64,000 nt of DNA from Pararge aegeria (GCF_905163445.1 NC_053182.1:4340001-4404000), one strand, 5' to 3'. Counted from the stretch's first letter, positions 21,704 through 31,622 are shown. The notes: generated from the letters alone by a model not told the origin. Translations and numbers: made by a program.

Positions 21704-22376
21704 TGACAGCCGGTTGGCGCAGTGGGCAGTGACCCTGCTTACTACGTCCAAGGCCGTGGGTTCTATTTCCCACAACTGGAAAAAAATATTTGTGTGATGA
21801 ACATGAAATAAAAAACAAATAAATAAACAACTAAATAAACAAATAAACAGCTTAGTTATATTTTTTTCCTTTGCTCTTTTTGTGTTAGTTTAGCTAGTTT
21901 TGTTCTATAGTACATATTGTCAACATTTTTAATATTATTTTATATATAATTTAAGTATTTGTTTTTTTTATTTATTCTAAATGTATGTTTTTTTCGCGGT
22001 GCTAGATTCGTCAAGTTTATGTCACAGCCTAATGGATCTTACAGCTTATAAGTACTCTCTAACTGACAATATAGTTTTGTATTCGCACGTTGTGGCAGTC
22101 TTTAAGTGGGTCTACAATATTACATTTATATGTTTTTTCATTTTTTGTTTAGTTAGTAAGAGTTGTTGTTGTAACCTGTTGATTGTCCCTTAAATAAATA
22201 AATACATAAATGAATGTTTTTCAGTGTCTGGGTGTTTATTTGCATATTATAAGTATTTATGTGTATTATTTTCATAAAAAAGTATTCATCAGCTATCTTA
22301 GTACCCATAACACAAGCGACGCTTACTTTGGGGCTAGACGGTGATTTGTGTATTGTCGTAGTATATTTATTTATTT
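21704..22376 (+). mobile_element. SINE-A, full length but split by a 400-bp insertion
   Basis: The head and 5' body (21704-21812) have GACAGCCGGTTGGCGCAGTG and GTGTGATGAACATGAA. The body resumes at 22209 with ATGAATGTTTTTCAGTGTCT and runs to the TTTATTTATTT tail. Joined, the two parts make one ordinary SINE-A. The repeated ATGAA at both edges is consistent with a short target-site duplication. Confidence 0.9.
21813..22208 (+). mobile_element. 5'-truncated LINE-like insert within SINE-A
   Basis: About 396 bp, ending GTTGATTGTCCC and then TTAAATAAATAAATA, a microsatellite tail typical of LINE 3' ends; its left edge is also AAATAAATAAAC-rich. A 70-aa frame at 21981-22193 ends just before the tail. 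It could be a LINE C terminus but carries no motif I can name. The inserted position shows it is younger than the SINE copy. Confidence 0.6.
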
Positions 22377-22620
22377 AAGCAGATTGCCCACCTGATGGTA
22401 AGTGAAAAACCGTTGCCTGTAAACAGTCCAACACTTTGCAGGGCGAAAGCGACGCAACAAGGAACACGTCCAACGAACTGTCACCCATCGACCTGACGGG
22501 TGGATGTTAACCCCCCTGCCTGAAACTACACCGGAAACCAAGCCATTCAGACCACCCCAGCAATGCTGCTTGGCAGCAAAACGTGCTTTCCGGATTAGCT
22601 TTGTCAGGTTCAAAGCTCAT
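22377..22620 (-). mobile_element. repeat K fragment (probable LINE 3' region)
   Basis: It starts GCCCACCTGATGGTAAGTGA and contains GTTGCCTGTAAACAGTCCAA and GCAACAAGGAACACGTCC. These phrases recur, shortened, at 62171-62240. A minus-strand frame of 80 aa (22371-22613) spans it; it might be a decayed coding segment but matches no family I can name. Confidence 0.5.
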
Positions 22621-22709
22621 CCGGGTAAGCAAATATTTATATAATAACGAATTCAAATTGTACAAACTAAGTTATTTAAAAAACACATAGAACAAACTAA
22701 TATTAATAT

Positions 22710-22952
22710 TTACAAAAAATATAAGCCATCTAACTGTTCCCTTATGGGCATGGTACCCAAAATGTTGGCGCTATTGCCCTTATGAATTGCTAGACTTAGC
22801 CGTTGGGCTAAATGAGCGCCAGCTCTTGGGTCACCAGACGACAAGACCATGTTTTGGGACACGATGTTAATACATTTGTTTATGTTTTGACTTATATTAA
22901 AGGAACATATATAAGTAACAATCGGTCTAAGATGGAATTGTATTCGTAGTTA
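22710..22952 (-). pseudogene. open coding-like remnant, family not identified
   Basis: A minus-strand frame stays open for about 80 codons and ends at a stop at 22710-22712. Its last 50 residues include SSGDPRAGAHLAQRLSLAIH and GNSANILGTMP. The composition (alternating hydrophobic and basic residues, Gly/Pro turns) looks protein-like, and I have an unverified impression of lepidopteran mobile-element proteins ending this way. Upstream it runs into AT-rich sequence with stops, so it is at best a C-terminal fragment. Confidence 0.35.
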
Positions 22953-23050
22953 TTTAGATACTAAATTACTTACACATCAAAATATTTATATAATAAGTAA
23001 TTAATATTGTACGAAGTAAGTTATTTAGATACTAAATGACTTACTCATCG
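22948..23050 (+). repeat. direct repeat of a GTTATTTAGATACTAAAT segment
   Basis: GTTATTTAGATACTAAATTA near 22951 recurs as GTTATTTAGATACTAAATGA near 23021, both followed by CTTAC(A/T)CATC. The intervening AATATTTATATAATAA also matches 22635-22650. This is local duplication in noncoding DNA. Confidence 0.7.
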
Positions 23051-23289
23051 TTACATGGATCATTATAATCGCAAGTTAATTCACTGGGCCCCTACACCAA
23101 AGGGTTTGATAATGAAACTCATTACTGGGAATGACTCGACAGGTTACCAAATGCTTTTACTATCTATTTATCTTCGTCCCTATAAAAACAGCGGGGAAAG
23201 CGAATGATCTGGAAAAGGAAACTAAAGCAATGGTTAATACAAATGTGCTTACACCCCAACGCAAAATGACGGCGTGGTATATAAGTGTG

Positions 23290-23426
23290 CGTCTTCATCT
23301 GTGCGTGTGCGTGTGTGTTCGTGTGTGTGTGTGTGTGTGTGTTTGTGTATGTGTATGTGTGTATTTGTGTGTTAGTGTGTGTGTGTCTGTGTGTGTGTGT
23401 GTGTGTGTCTGTGTGTGTGTGTGTTT
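23290..23426 (+). repeat. (GT)n microsatellite, interrupted
   Basis: About 135 bp of GT repeat with GTTC, GTTTGTGTAT and GTCT interruptions. Cys/Val-rich frames at 23131-23442 and 23285-23467 are products of the repeat. Confidence 0.97.
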
Positions 23427-23446
23427 TACATATTTTTTATGACTCT

Positions 23447-23490
23447 CTCAATAGGGATCGAAGTTGAAAGGGCTTGACTAGTAGAAATCT
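23447..23490 (+). mobile_element. Rep-H fragment next to the GT tract
   Basis: CTCAATAGGGATCGAAGTTG followed by AAAGGGCTTGACTAGTAGAA matches the Rep-H phrase also seen, reversed, at about 38140-38185. It lies directly after the (GT)n tract, as in other copies. Confidence 0.6.
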
Positions 23491-23504
23491 AGACTAGTGT
23501 CGTT

Positions 23505-23670
23505 TCGAAACTTGTGCATCCTCAGGAGATGTTGATGTCAAATTCAATTCGTCTAGCGAAACGTAAGTAAAGAATACGTTGTCCAAGATCTGTATGGTGT
23601 GGAATAAGAAATTATAAATAACACAATATAGATTTCCGTGGAGTATAGCAAATGAAGCTTAATGTTCATT
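23505..23670 (+). mobile_element. MITE-I, diverged copy with one arm
   Basis: GCATCCTCAGGAGATGTTGA, GCGAAACGTAAG, GTATGGTGTGGAATAAGAAA, TTATAAATAACACAATATAG and GGAGTATAGCAAATGAAGCT follow the order of MITE-I's internal segment and terminal arm at 57500-57654. Confidence 0.65.
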
Positions 23671-24090
23671 GTACATTATGGAGGTCTAAATAACGCAGGC
23701 GTTATTCTATATTAATCATCCATGTTTTATCCTACTTGGGTCAATATTTCCTTAATAGGCAACTTCACGCTTATTATAGTTGGATAATAAATTAAAATTA
23801 AAATTTCTGTTCAAAGTCATTTAGTGCAGGGTTATTAGCGCAAGTTAATAAAGCAGGTCCGAAATACGTTTCACACTGAAACTCATTAAGGGAAGTGACT
23901 CTGCAAGTTTAACGGAAAGTTCAAAATTTACCAGCTTTGCTACAAATCCGGCTATTGTGATATTATTCTACTCTGCCAAGAGTTATTACTCCGGGCAAAT
24001 TTTTCACCACTGATACTAGACTATACTACATAATATAAGTAATCAATTAAAACGAAATTATATACAATTTTACCGGTTGATATTTCGGAG
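23671..24090. other. unique sequence, no gene seen
   Basis: No feature is recognised. Confidence 0.4.
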
Positions 24091-24091
24091 A

Positions 24092-24657
24092 TACCTCTAA
24101 AAAGTTCAAAGTTTGTATAAAGCGAAAGCTTATAGTAAAGTCCTATCATAGTATACAGGATTACGTAAACGATGAAAAAAGCTTGGGTGTGAATTATTAC
24201 TCTAACCAGTTTGCTTCTAAAATTATTTTCAAACTATGAAAGATGGTGATAACAAAAAAAACACCCAACTTAGTTTGATGTCTTCTTAGACTAGGCTGCG
24301 TTTAGAACCTTCCTAGCTTTAGTTTTAGGATTACGAATTTAGTAATCGCCATCTACTCAATACGCATCAAAAGTGCCATCTATGCACCGACTTGAATTGA
24401 GCTATGTCGGCTGATTGGCGCAGTGGGCAGCGACTCTGCTTTCTGAGTCCAAGGCCGTGGGTTCGATTCCCACAACTGGAAAATGTTTGTGTGATTGAAC
24501 ATGACTGTTTTTCAGTATATTATTCATTAAAAAAAATTCACTAGTGATCTTAGTACCAATAACACAAGCTACGCTTACTTTGAGGCTAGATAGCGATGTG
24601 TGTATTGTCGTATTATATTTATTTATTGAATAAACTATTTTTTGACTTTGATTTTGA
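24092..24657 (+). mobile_element. Rep-D, tail interrupted by SINE-A
   Basis: Body landmarks: AAAGCTTGGGTGTGAATTAT, AGATGGTGATAACAAAAAAA, CTTCTTAGACTAGGCTGCGT and CGCATCAAAAGTGCCATCTA. The tail resumes beyond the SINE at 24628 as TGAATAAACTATTTTTTGAC then TTTGATTTTGACC. The body and tail together make one Rep-D copy. Confidence 0.82.
24404..24630 (+). mobile_element. SINE-A inserted in the Rep-D tail
   Basis: The head GTCGGCTGATTGGCGCAGTG and box B GGTTCGATTCCCACAAC are intact. The middle (GTCTGGGTGTTTATCTG to TATTTATG) is deleted, and the tail is short. TTGAATTGAGCTAT before and TTGAATAAACTAT after it resemble a target-site duplication of 13-14 bp. Confidence 0.88.
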
Positions 24658-24838
24658 CCGCCCTTCCTCTTCCCATTCGAGGAAAGTAAGGGAATATATC
24701 GAAGAACGGGCAGTAACGTCCTCTTTGCTACTACTAGTATATACTGCGATTACGAACCCGTCTGCCCAGCGTGGTGATTGTGGGCAAACCCTCCCCTAGG
24801 AAGAGGCCTTTAGTCCACCAGTGGTTAGGGTATACACT
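24658..24838 (+). mobile_element. Rep-E, copy 1
   Basis: GGGAATATATCGAAGAACGG, CAGTAACGTCCTCTTTGCTA, CTACTAGTATATACTGCGAT, GTCTGCCCAGCGTGGTGATT and GGCCTTTAGTCCACCAGTGG match the other Rep-E copies. Family type is unclear: there is no tRNA head. Confidence 0.8.
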
Positions 24839-25549
24839 TAAGGTTCTAAATAGATCATCATCATCTTAACTGAATGACGTCCACTGCTGGACACACTCGT
24901 AAGTTCGTTGGGATTTCCACAGGATTTTACACGTACCGCTTGTATCCACTATCCAGTGACTTAATGCGACTCCATTTATGTGTTAACGTGATAAATACAA
25001 AACTATGCGACTAAAGAGACGTTAAAAACCTTTCTTAAAATAAAATTGAGCGCTTTCACTTGACCTAGTAACCTGTAATTTGAAGGGTAAATTAGAAGTT
25101 CCACATGTCATGATTTTAAATATATTACTAAGTATGTCTGGTTTCAAATATATTAAGATGTTATTGTAATTTTAAAATAATTAAGTAAGTAGTTTGATTA
25201 AAAATATTTGTATATTGACTTTTAAAAATAAAAGGATTTCGTCTAAGTTCGCGTGGTCTGTTCGGTATTCATTCGGGTCAGTGCTGGGGAGGGGATTTGA
25301 GAGACCGAGCGGAGAACGCGATGTTCGAAGCGGCTTCCTTATTTTTAAAACATTTTGATTGGAACTTCGGAACCGAGAGGTGGTGTTAAAGAGTTGTATA
25401 TTAATTTAGCTTGTGTGTTAAGTGAACTAAAATATATGTTATTTACTGGTGGTATTACTTGGATAAGGTGTTTTCATTTTACACACGGGAATTGAAATTA
25501 AGTAAATTCGGTTTTTTTCTCATTACTTGTGCTAGAAACACCATCATCA
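24839..25549. other. unique sequence with a GC-rich patch at 25245-25335
   Basis: A patch containing TTCGCGTGGTCTGTTCGGTA and GAGACCGAGCGGAGAACGCG stands out from AT-rich flanks and is not repeated in the window. It could be the 5' region of an element or a conserved noncoding block. No coding frame. Confidence 0.3.
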
Positions 25550-26024
25550 TCTATACTTATAATATAACTGTAACTGGAAGATTTCTGAACATTTAATATA
25601 TTTTGAAAATTTTGATCGGGGTATGCTATATAATCGACACTGAGTCCAAAACAGATTTTTATTTAATTTTTGTTTGGCGGTCTGAATCGATTTTAATAAT
25701 TCTTTTTTTTTCAAAGTATATACTATTAAGCATGTATTGTCTAATTTTAAGAAAGATCTGTTAAATATTCTCGGAGATAAAGGGCATAACTCTTCACTGA
25801 TAACAGCAAGTCGCAAGGCATATGGGATATTAAATTATTTAAATTAGACCTATGTTTAGAAGTTACGACGGGTATAAAAATGCTAAAAGCAAGAAAAATG
25901 CAGAGGGACGCCCGGCCGCGTATTATATATTTTGGAAATAAAACTGGACCCAGTAGGTGGTCCTGCAATAAGGTTAACAGATAATAATCGATTTGATGCA
26001 GACGAAGTTGCGCGGGTCAGCTGG
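25550..26024 (+). mobile_element. Helitron-like non-autonomous element (Hel-1, copy 1)
   Basis: It begins TCTATACTTATAATATAACT after an A and ends GTTGCGCGGGTCAGCTGG before a T. That fits the Helitron rule of A|TC...CTRR|T with no duplication. Copy 2 at 46715-47423 shares both ends and the internal phrases CTGGAAGATTTCTG, CGACACTGAGTCCAAAACAG, GGAGATAAAG and ATAACAGCAAGTCGC. No Rep/helicase frame is present, so it would depend on a partner. Short frames across it are incidental. Confidence 0.72.
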
Positions 26025-26025
26025 T

Positions 26026-26090
26026 CATCATATAAACTCATTACCGGCCCACTACACGAGTCTCCGCCCACAATGAAAAGGGGCTTGCTA
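26026..26090 (-). mobile_element. SINE-B 3' fragment
   Basis: The minus strand reads CATTGTGGGCGGAGACTCGT then GTAGTGGGCCGGTAATGAGT, the SINE-B 3' end. It touches the right edge of the Helitron-like element. Confidence 0.8.
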
Positions 26091-27349
26091 GATGACCTAC
26101 CTTTGTACAAAACTACAAGACTGTAGTCATCAGGTACCTGCAGATATTGATAAATAATCAACAATTGAATTTCAGTAAGAAAATACTCTTTGAAAGATAT
26201 AGGCTTTCAAAAAGTCTTTGAGTAAAACCTAAAACTAAATGAATGCAAAGATTTTTATACAGGTATAAGTGAGTGGTTTTATTATTTGGCATGGCATTTA
26301 ACTGATAACGTCAAGCTGTCACCAAAAGGTTTGATGGAACTGAAAGGAGTGATCCTACAAAGATTAAGTACGTTTTTTTACCTTTTAAAACACACAGTAA
26401 ACATAAATAAAAAGTTTCTGCTATGAAGAGTTTTGATAACGCAACAGAAATATCATAATTGTTAATGGAGTCACCGTTTCTTCTCCCTCTGTAAAGTGAC
26501 ATTCCGCACATCTTAAATGCTCTTAGTACATGTCTCTCTCGCTAGGATGACCCATAAAATGTTGTATTATTGTTAAAGTATGATACTTTAATTTTCACAA
26601 AGTTGACTAAAGTGGAGCGTGTCATAAAGCTTCTGTTAGTAATTCATAAAGTAACGTTGCCCATACAATGTCGTACGTGTTCATAGCACATTCCGGAATC
26701 GTCGCCGTTGAATTAACTTGACTGTCTTCTCATCTCTTAGACCCTAGTACATTGTTCCTGTTTTTAATAAAGACATAGACATTATTACTGCAATTCTACT
26801 AATGGGCGTTTTGGTCAAGCTTTTTCCTTAATTCCATCAATTTGGCTTTGACTTGAGCTTTTAATTCTGTGAGACATTGTTCTCATAATTATTATTGACA
26901 TTGACGCGTGACGCGTGAAATTGACACCGTTCCATTACTATTCTAACTGATGAAGCAGAGTTCACTATACCAATTTGGACGGAGCTTGCCAAGGTCCATA
27001 TCTGTGGGGGCACACAATGATATCTGTAATATATGATATACATAATTATATCTGTAATATATGATATATATAATTATTTTAATATATAAATATATCTATA
27101 AAATGTAATATAAATTACAAATTGGCTTAGTACGAATTGCTCAAAATACTGAAAAACACATTGCTTGCGGTTCGGCTCCTTAAACTCGCCTACTCCTACT
27201 CCCTAAATACTTACAACGCTGGCTCAGTCACCGAAAGAGGACCTAGGTCTCCACCATCATCAGAAGTTACTTCAGGCACGCTTCATTCATCCACCGATAT
27301 CTAGGTCGTACTACAGGGCGTTTTCCTTCTAGACGATCCAACTATAAAT
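26091..27349. other. unique sequence with a 30-bp tandem duplicate at 27019-27076
   Basis: ATCTGTAATATATGATATAC followed by ATAATTAT is repeated twice in tandem in AT-rich sequence. Otherwise no repeat family or gene is recognised; frames of 60-66 aa here lack motifs. Confidence 0.45.
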
Positions 27350-27420
27350 AAAATAAATAAATAAATATATTACGACAATGTACACATCGCCATCTAGCCC
27401 CAAAGTAAGCGTAGCTTGCT
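27350..27420 (-). mobile_element. SINE-A 3' fragment
   Basis: AT-rich tail, then the reverse of GGGGCTAGATGGCGATGTGT and GCTACGCTTACTTT. It ends abruptly at TAGCTTG. Confidence 0.9.
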
Positions 27421-27745
27421 AACTATGTATGCCTTTAATAATCTACGGTTTTACCCTTATATCTATATTACATCTTTTATCTTTATCAAGTTTTTAATGG
27501 GGTAAACATTGTGGTAGTTTATGTATTTGTTATTTAAAAGCGTTATGAATTGATTAACTGCTACTATCATGGATTTCAGCCAAACTACAGTTTTTATTTA
27601 CATTGGGCCTTGCACCAATGCCAAAATTTGTACTGACCTCATTGTCAATATGTATTACTATACCTATTTGTATAATTGAAGACATTTATTTATTTTCTCA
27701 GTAGACCTTTATTTTCTCGGGTCTCCTCAGACTATCGTAAATAGG
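27421..27745. other. unique sequence, no gene seen
   Basis: No feature is recognised. Confidence 0.4.
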
Positions 27746-27747
27746 TA

Positions 27748-27985
27748 GTCAGGCGGTGGTAGCCTACATGTAAGAGCTTCGACATCCTCTTAGTAGGAAC
27801 CTAATTCGATCCTCGACACGCACCACTAACTTGTTGAGTTATGTGCGTTTTTAATTTCAGGATCACTTGCTTTAACGGTTAAAACGGAAAGTTTTCCATA
27901 ATGTTCTCAAAGGTATGTGAAGTCTACCAATCCGCACTTGACCAACCTTCTGAGACCCGTGCCGTTGAGTGGGCCGGTAATGAAT
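27748..27985 (+). mobile_element. SINE-B, nearly full length
   Basis: The head GCGGTGGTAGCCTACATGTA is followed by a degraded box B (AATTCGATCCTCGACACGCA), GAGTTATGTGCGTTTTTAAT and ATAATGTTCTCAAAGGTATG. The end TGAGTGGGCCGGTAATGAAT is present; the GGTGGACTACGG segment is lost. Confidence 0.85.
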
Positions 27986-27989
27986 TTAT

Positions 27990-28215
27990 ATTTTTTTTAC
28001 GTTTATAGACGAGCGCTTGGCTGAAATCACACATGGTAAGTGATGATACAGCCAATGGTGGAGCGCGCTTGCCTAGAAGATACCTATTCAATCTTGATTT
28101 GTAGGTACTCATATTGTAGGTACTGGGAAAATGGAAGCTAGAAGGGCATTCCAGATCCTTGCGGTGCGAATCAGAAACGAAGATACAAAACGCTTCGTAC
28201 GCGTCTGCGGTATAT
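27990..28215 (-). pseudogene. LINE C-terminal end (family F)
   Basis: On the minus strand, upstream sequence reads SFLIRTARIWNALLASIFP, the usual 'arg-x-x-Trp-Asn' region near the C terminus of jockey/CR1-like reverse transcriptases. A frameshift of one base then leads into STYNMSTYKSRLNRYLLGKR and APP. The methionine-initiated frame at 27924-28112 begins inside this tail. It is a broken 5'-truncated LINE end. Confidence 0.7.
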
Positions 28216-28602
28216 CAACCAAAATATATTAATTTTATTATATTGGTAGAATAACTAAAATATTTCTAAGTCAAAAAAAATTTAGTTTATAGAGATATGT
28301 CAAGAAGTTTCATCTAAATAGATGGCATAATAAAACTATATCAACAGACTAAAAATAGAAAGAATCTTATACTTACCGAACCCTTGTTAGTCTGCACACA
28401 ACTTTTTTTAGGTTTCTGAAGAATATGCTGCGCTTCCCACGTTTGTATTGGTCATCCGTTCGTATTGATTCAGAGCGACAAGAAGATACTTAATAACGGT
28501 TGAAAGCATGAGACGCTCGCGCTGGGGCAAAAGTAGGCCGGGGACACGAATGAAATCGTCTTGTCTGTCGGTTTTTGAAATAACTTTAAAAAGATGCATT
28601 AA
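28216..28602. other. unique sequence, no gene seen
   Basis: A 63-aa frame (28408-28599, minus) has no motif. No repeat is recognised. Confidence 0.4.
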
Positions 28603-28603
28603 A

Positions 28604-29135
28604 AAGCGGTGATAGCCTAGGGGTTAGAGCCAAAGGGTATGCACAGGGCATGCAGACATGATAAAATGAAGAAAATCTCCAATACAAGTAATAAAAATTT
28701 AAGGATAGGCTTTTAATAATTTTCACAATGCCGATCTTTAAGTTTTTTATATCTCGTACTGGAGATTCTTTTTTCATTTTATATCGTTTGCTCGCTCAAT
28801 GCATACCCTGTGCATACCCTCAATGCACGCCACTGGTTAGAGCTTTGGCATCACCTTCAGAGGGACCGAGCTCGATCTTCGGAACGCACCGCCAACTTTT
28901 AGGTGCTATGTGCGTTTTTAAATTTTAAATCACTCCCTTTAATGGTAAAAGAAAACATCGTGAAGAAATAAGAATGCCTAAAAGTTCTCCATAATATTCA
29001 CAAAGGTGTGCAAAGTCTTAAAGGTTATTTGCACTTGGCCAGTTTGGTCGACTACGAGCTAAAATCGACTAATTCTAATCGGACCCCAGTGGGTCAGTGG
29101 GCAGTGGGTCGATAAAGGGTTGATAATAATGATTA
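28604..29135 (+). mobile_element. SINE-B, split by a MITE in its head
   Basis: The head GCGGTGATAGCCTAGGGGTT at 28604 is cut after GTTAGAGC and resumes at about 28835 with GGTTAGAGCTTTGGCATCAC, then box B GAGCTCGATCTTCGG-AACGC. The body follows with GAAAACATCGTGAAG, TTCTCCATAATATTCAC and GGCCAGTTTGG. The end GTCGATAAAGGGTTGATAA has a small internal GCAGTGGGTC duplicate. Confidence 0.9.
28628..28834. mobile_element. MITE with about 80-bp terminal inverted repeats, inserted in SINE-B
   Basis: The left end AAAGGGTATGCACAGGGCAT and the right end ATGCATACCCTGTGCATACC are inverted. Pairing continues inward through TAAAATGAA.AAAATCTCCA and TAAGGATAGGC against GCCGATCTTTA. GGTTAGAGC flanks both sides and may be a 9-bp target duplication. 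There is no transposase. Minus and plus short frames (28586-28777, 28728-28928) read the two arms and are incidental. Confidence 0.88.
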
Positions 29136-29534
29136 TTATAATATCTATTCGCTGAAGCATTATCCAAAAAACATTTAAATTTGTTATTGTTTTTTAATAT
29201 TAGCAAAAAAAATATCATCAAATTTTGTCCAGCCGTTTAGAAAGAGTCTAGTTACAAGCACATACAGATGAATACCTATGCGTACTAACCACTTGCTGGT
29301 ATTGAACGACTAGGATTGTGATTTCAAGATTTCAAGCTAACCTTTTTTATCTCATTTTATATTATCTTTCTGCAAGCAAAAGCACGTTTAGTTAAAAAGG
29401 AATTAATAAACAGCTCACTACTTTTAATACAAGTCATCTAGAACCCTTTCTTAGACCAATTTATAACTCAGGAGTTTCGATATAATTCTCCTGTGAACTA
29501 GGAGGTATGAGTGTAATATTCAGAATAATTTTGC
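29136..29534. other. unique sequence, no gene seen
   Basis: It includes a fragment CCAGCCGTTTAGAAAGAGTC resembling the internal part of Helitron-like elements, but is too short to assign. Confidence 0.35.
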
Positions 29535-29682
29535 GCATATGCAAATAACCCTTTTGTGGCCGCAGCCATCTTTGATGAGAATCGGTCTAAGATGGCCGCT
29601 AAGAACTGACCTCCTGACTTATTCACCTGTAAACAAAAAAAAAACGCTTCATCCGTTCAAAGGCCACGATTCCACTGATAGA
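29535..29682 (-). mobile_element. Rep-H, copy 3
   Basis: It carries GTGGCCGCAGCCATCTTTGA and CGGTCTAAGATGGCCGCTAA, followed by CTTCATCCGTTCAAAGGCCA, then a CA tract. The order matches the other Rep-H copies, reversed relative to 21010-21310. Confidence 0.65.

Positions 29683-29739
<57 letters not shown>
29683..29739. repeat. (CA)n microsatellite
   Basis: An almost pure CA repeat of about 25 units abutting Rep-H. The His/Thr-rich frame at 29539-29808 is a repeat artefact. Confidence 0.97.
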
Positions 29740-29740
<1 letters not shown>

Positions 29741-30065
29741 TCAATCAAACTTATAACATCCCGTCGTTTTTGCGTCGAGGGTTAATAAGGGAAGAAAAAG
29801 AAACCTGAGTACTGTACGTATTTATATTATCCAGTTTCTTACAATGAAACCTTAAAGTGAATTTTTCATGGTACATTACCGGGAAAACCTAATTATCATA
29901 TTTGAAGAAAGTTAGTCGGGAACTCACCCCATTTTTATTGGATTCCGAGGAAAAGACGCATCCGCGCTCCGCATAATTTGTTTTTAACAAGTTTCAAATG
30001 TTGTTTATTTCTTATATTTCTTGTGGTCAGAATAAAAAAAATTTAGAAATATGTTTCGGAGGTAT
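29740..30065. other. unique sequence, no gene seen
   Basis: No feature is recognised. Confidence 0.4.
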
Positions 30066-30232
30066 TTATTACTACAAGTGGCGTTTCACTGCAATCTCAA
30101 CTGGTGATAGGCGATGATGATTCTAAGGTGGTAGGGAGCTAGCCAGTTATCTAGCTGGAAACGGTTAGGTGTAACAACCCCTAAGCGTTTCTACACGGCA
30201 TCGTACCGGAACGCTAAATCGTAAATACCTCC
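30066..30232 (-). mobile_element. SINE-C, 3' two-thirds
   Basis: The left edge ACTACAAGTGGCGTTTCACT with GCAATCTCAACTGGTGATAG is the reverse of the SINE-C end. CTAAGCGTTTCTACACGGCA and TCGTACCGGAACGCTAAATC correspond to the 'gatgtcgcgtagaaacc' and 'gatttagcgttccgg' parts. The tRNA head is absent. Confidence 0.82.
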
Positions 30233-31425
30233 GTAGGTAATGTAATAAAATATACTATTAGGAATATTAGGTTTTATTCATACTCCAATCTCACAATTGA
30301 TTTAAAATCGTAGAGTCATAATATACATCAATCAAGTAAAACTCATTAGGTTAATAAATTCCGTTCAACTTTTACCCCAATATACAAAGTGCCCGAGGCC
30401 TAATTGCTTCAAACTTTATTTTGAATTGAGATAGTCAGTCATTCCACATTTTCCTCAACAATAACTGCAAATGATTTCATACATAAATATATAACATTCG
30501 AAGAGTTGGTTATATATTTTCATACCTTGTTATTTTTAAATTTATTTGTATTTCTTTAATCTGCACATATGACGCCCCGATCGACTGAGACCCACAGCGT
30601 CAAATCGTTTACTTTGTTTGCTCGGCTCCTAAATGCATAAAAATATTATTCAAATATAATCTCCAGAGATAATCATGTTTAAATACTTATACAAGAAATC
30701 TCGTTTCTTACATCAGCACGGGGATATAATTTTTTTCTCCTGCCTGTACCAGCCCTGCTGGTGATGGACAGATGGAAAAGAGACTGAGAAAGCGCAATTT
30801 ACAAAAATAAAATGTTGCCTCGCTGCGGTGGATGGAGGAAAATTTAATGCGATTACATACCACGACCTAATGGACGCTAATGGAGGCATTATAAATAAGT
30901 ATTTTCTTGCACCATCAGTTAAGCTTCACATCGTAACGACTAATGATAAGACTGTTGCTTGAACGCGTGCGTTTTGTGATTGGTCGCAACGCTGAACGCA
31001 AACTTGAACGCCGCTTCGACGCACCGGTTTGATCTTGCCTTTATAGTACAACATTTCGAACATGCAGGTTACCAGCTCTCGGTGTATTAGCAAAACCATT
31101 CCTAATACCGCACCAGCTCAAAGCATCGAATAACATAAGCCATTAATTTTATCTGGTCACGTAACTTGGAAGGGAATAGCTTTCCATTATGCCACGTTCA
31201 TCGCTTTGTAATAAGGTTTCACATTGCTTTGGGGCGAGGTATTAAAAGGACATTGTCCAGTTTCTTGAACGAGTAGAATAAAGCTGTTCGTAGATTTGTG
31301 TGTAGGAAACTCTGAAGGAACAGTCGATAACTCGAATAAAAACTGTATAGGAACCGCCACTTTTGATACATGGCCTTGCTTGGGTGGAAAGAAGTTCACT
31401 GGATCGTCTTGTCTTGCATACTTCT
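30233..31425. other. mostly unique; small palindromic repeat near 30715-30770
   Basis: GGGGATATAATTTTTTTCTC then CTGCCTGTACCAGCCCTGCT matches the palindromic repeat at 8922-9004. The rest shows no gene or repeat; frames of 70-103 aa (31187-31553) partly overlap Rep-E and lack motifs. Confidence 0.4.
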
Positions 31426-31427
31426 AT

Positions 31428-31622
31428 CATCATCATCCAGGGCCTATTACAATCCACTGCTGGATTAAAGGCCTCTCCCAACTGGAGGATTTTTTCATAA
31501 TCACCACGCTGGGAAGACGGGTTTGTGATCGCAGTAGATGCTATTAGTAGCATAGGGGACGCAGCTGCCCGCTCTCCGTAATATTCCCTTAGTCGGCTCG
31601 TACGACACGAAGAAGATGGATA
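31428..31622 (-). mobile_element. Rep-E, copy 2
   Basis: In reverse it reads CCAGCAGTGGATTGTAATAG at the 3' end, GGCCTTTAATCCAGCAGTGG, ATCACAAACCCGTCTTCCCA, GAGCGGGCAGCTGCGTCCCC and TCGTACGAGCCGACTAAGGG. It is the most complete copy in this window. Confidence 0.82.

Noticed and set aside
22371..22613. 80-aa minus frame as a host gene
   Set aside because: It lies within repeat K, part of which recurs at 62171-62240, so it is repeat-derived.
23131..23467. Cys/Val-rich frames over the GT tract
   Set aside because: Their composition comes directly from the (GT)n microsatellite.
24404..24480. SINE-A heads as functional tRNA genes
   Set aside because: Box A and box B are good, but the acceptor and anticodon arms do not pair properly, the 3' side runs straight into the SINE body, and more than ten similar copies exist in the window.
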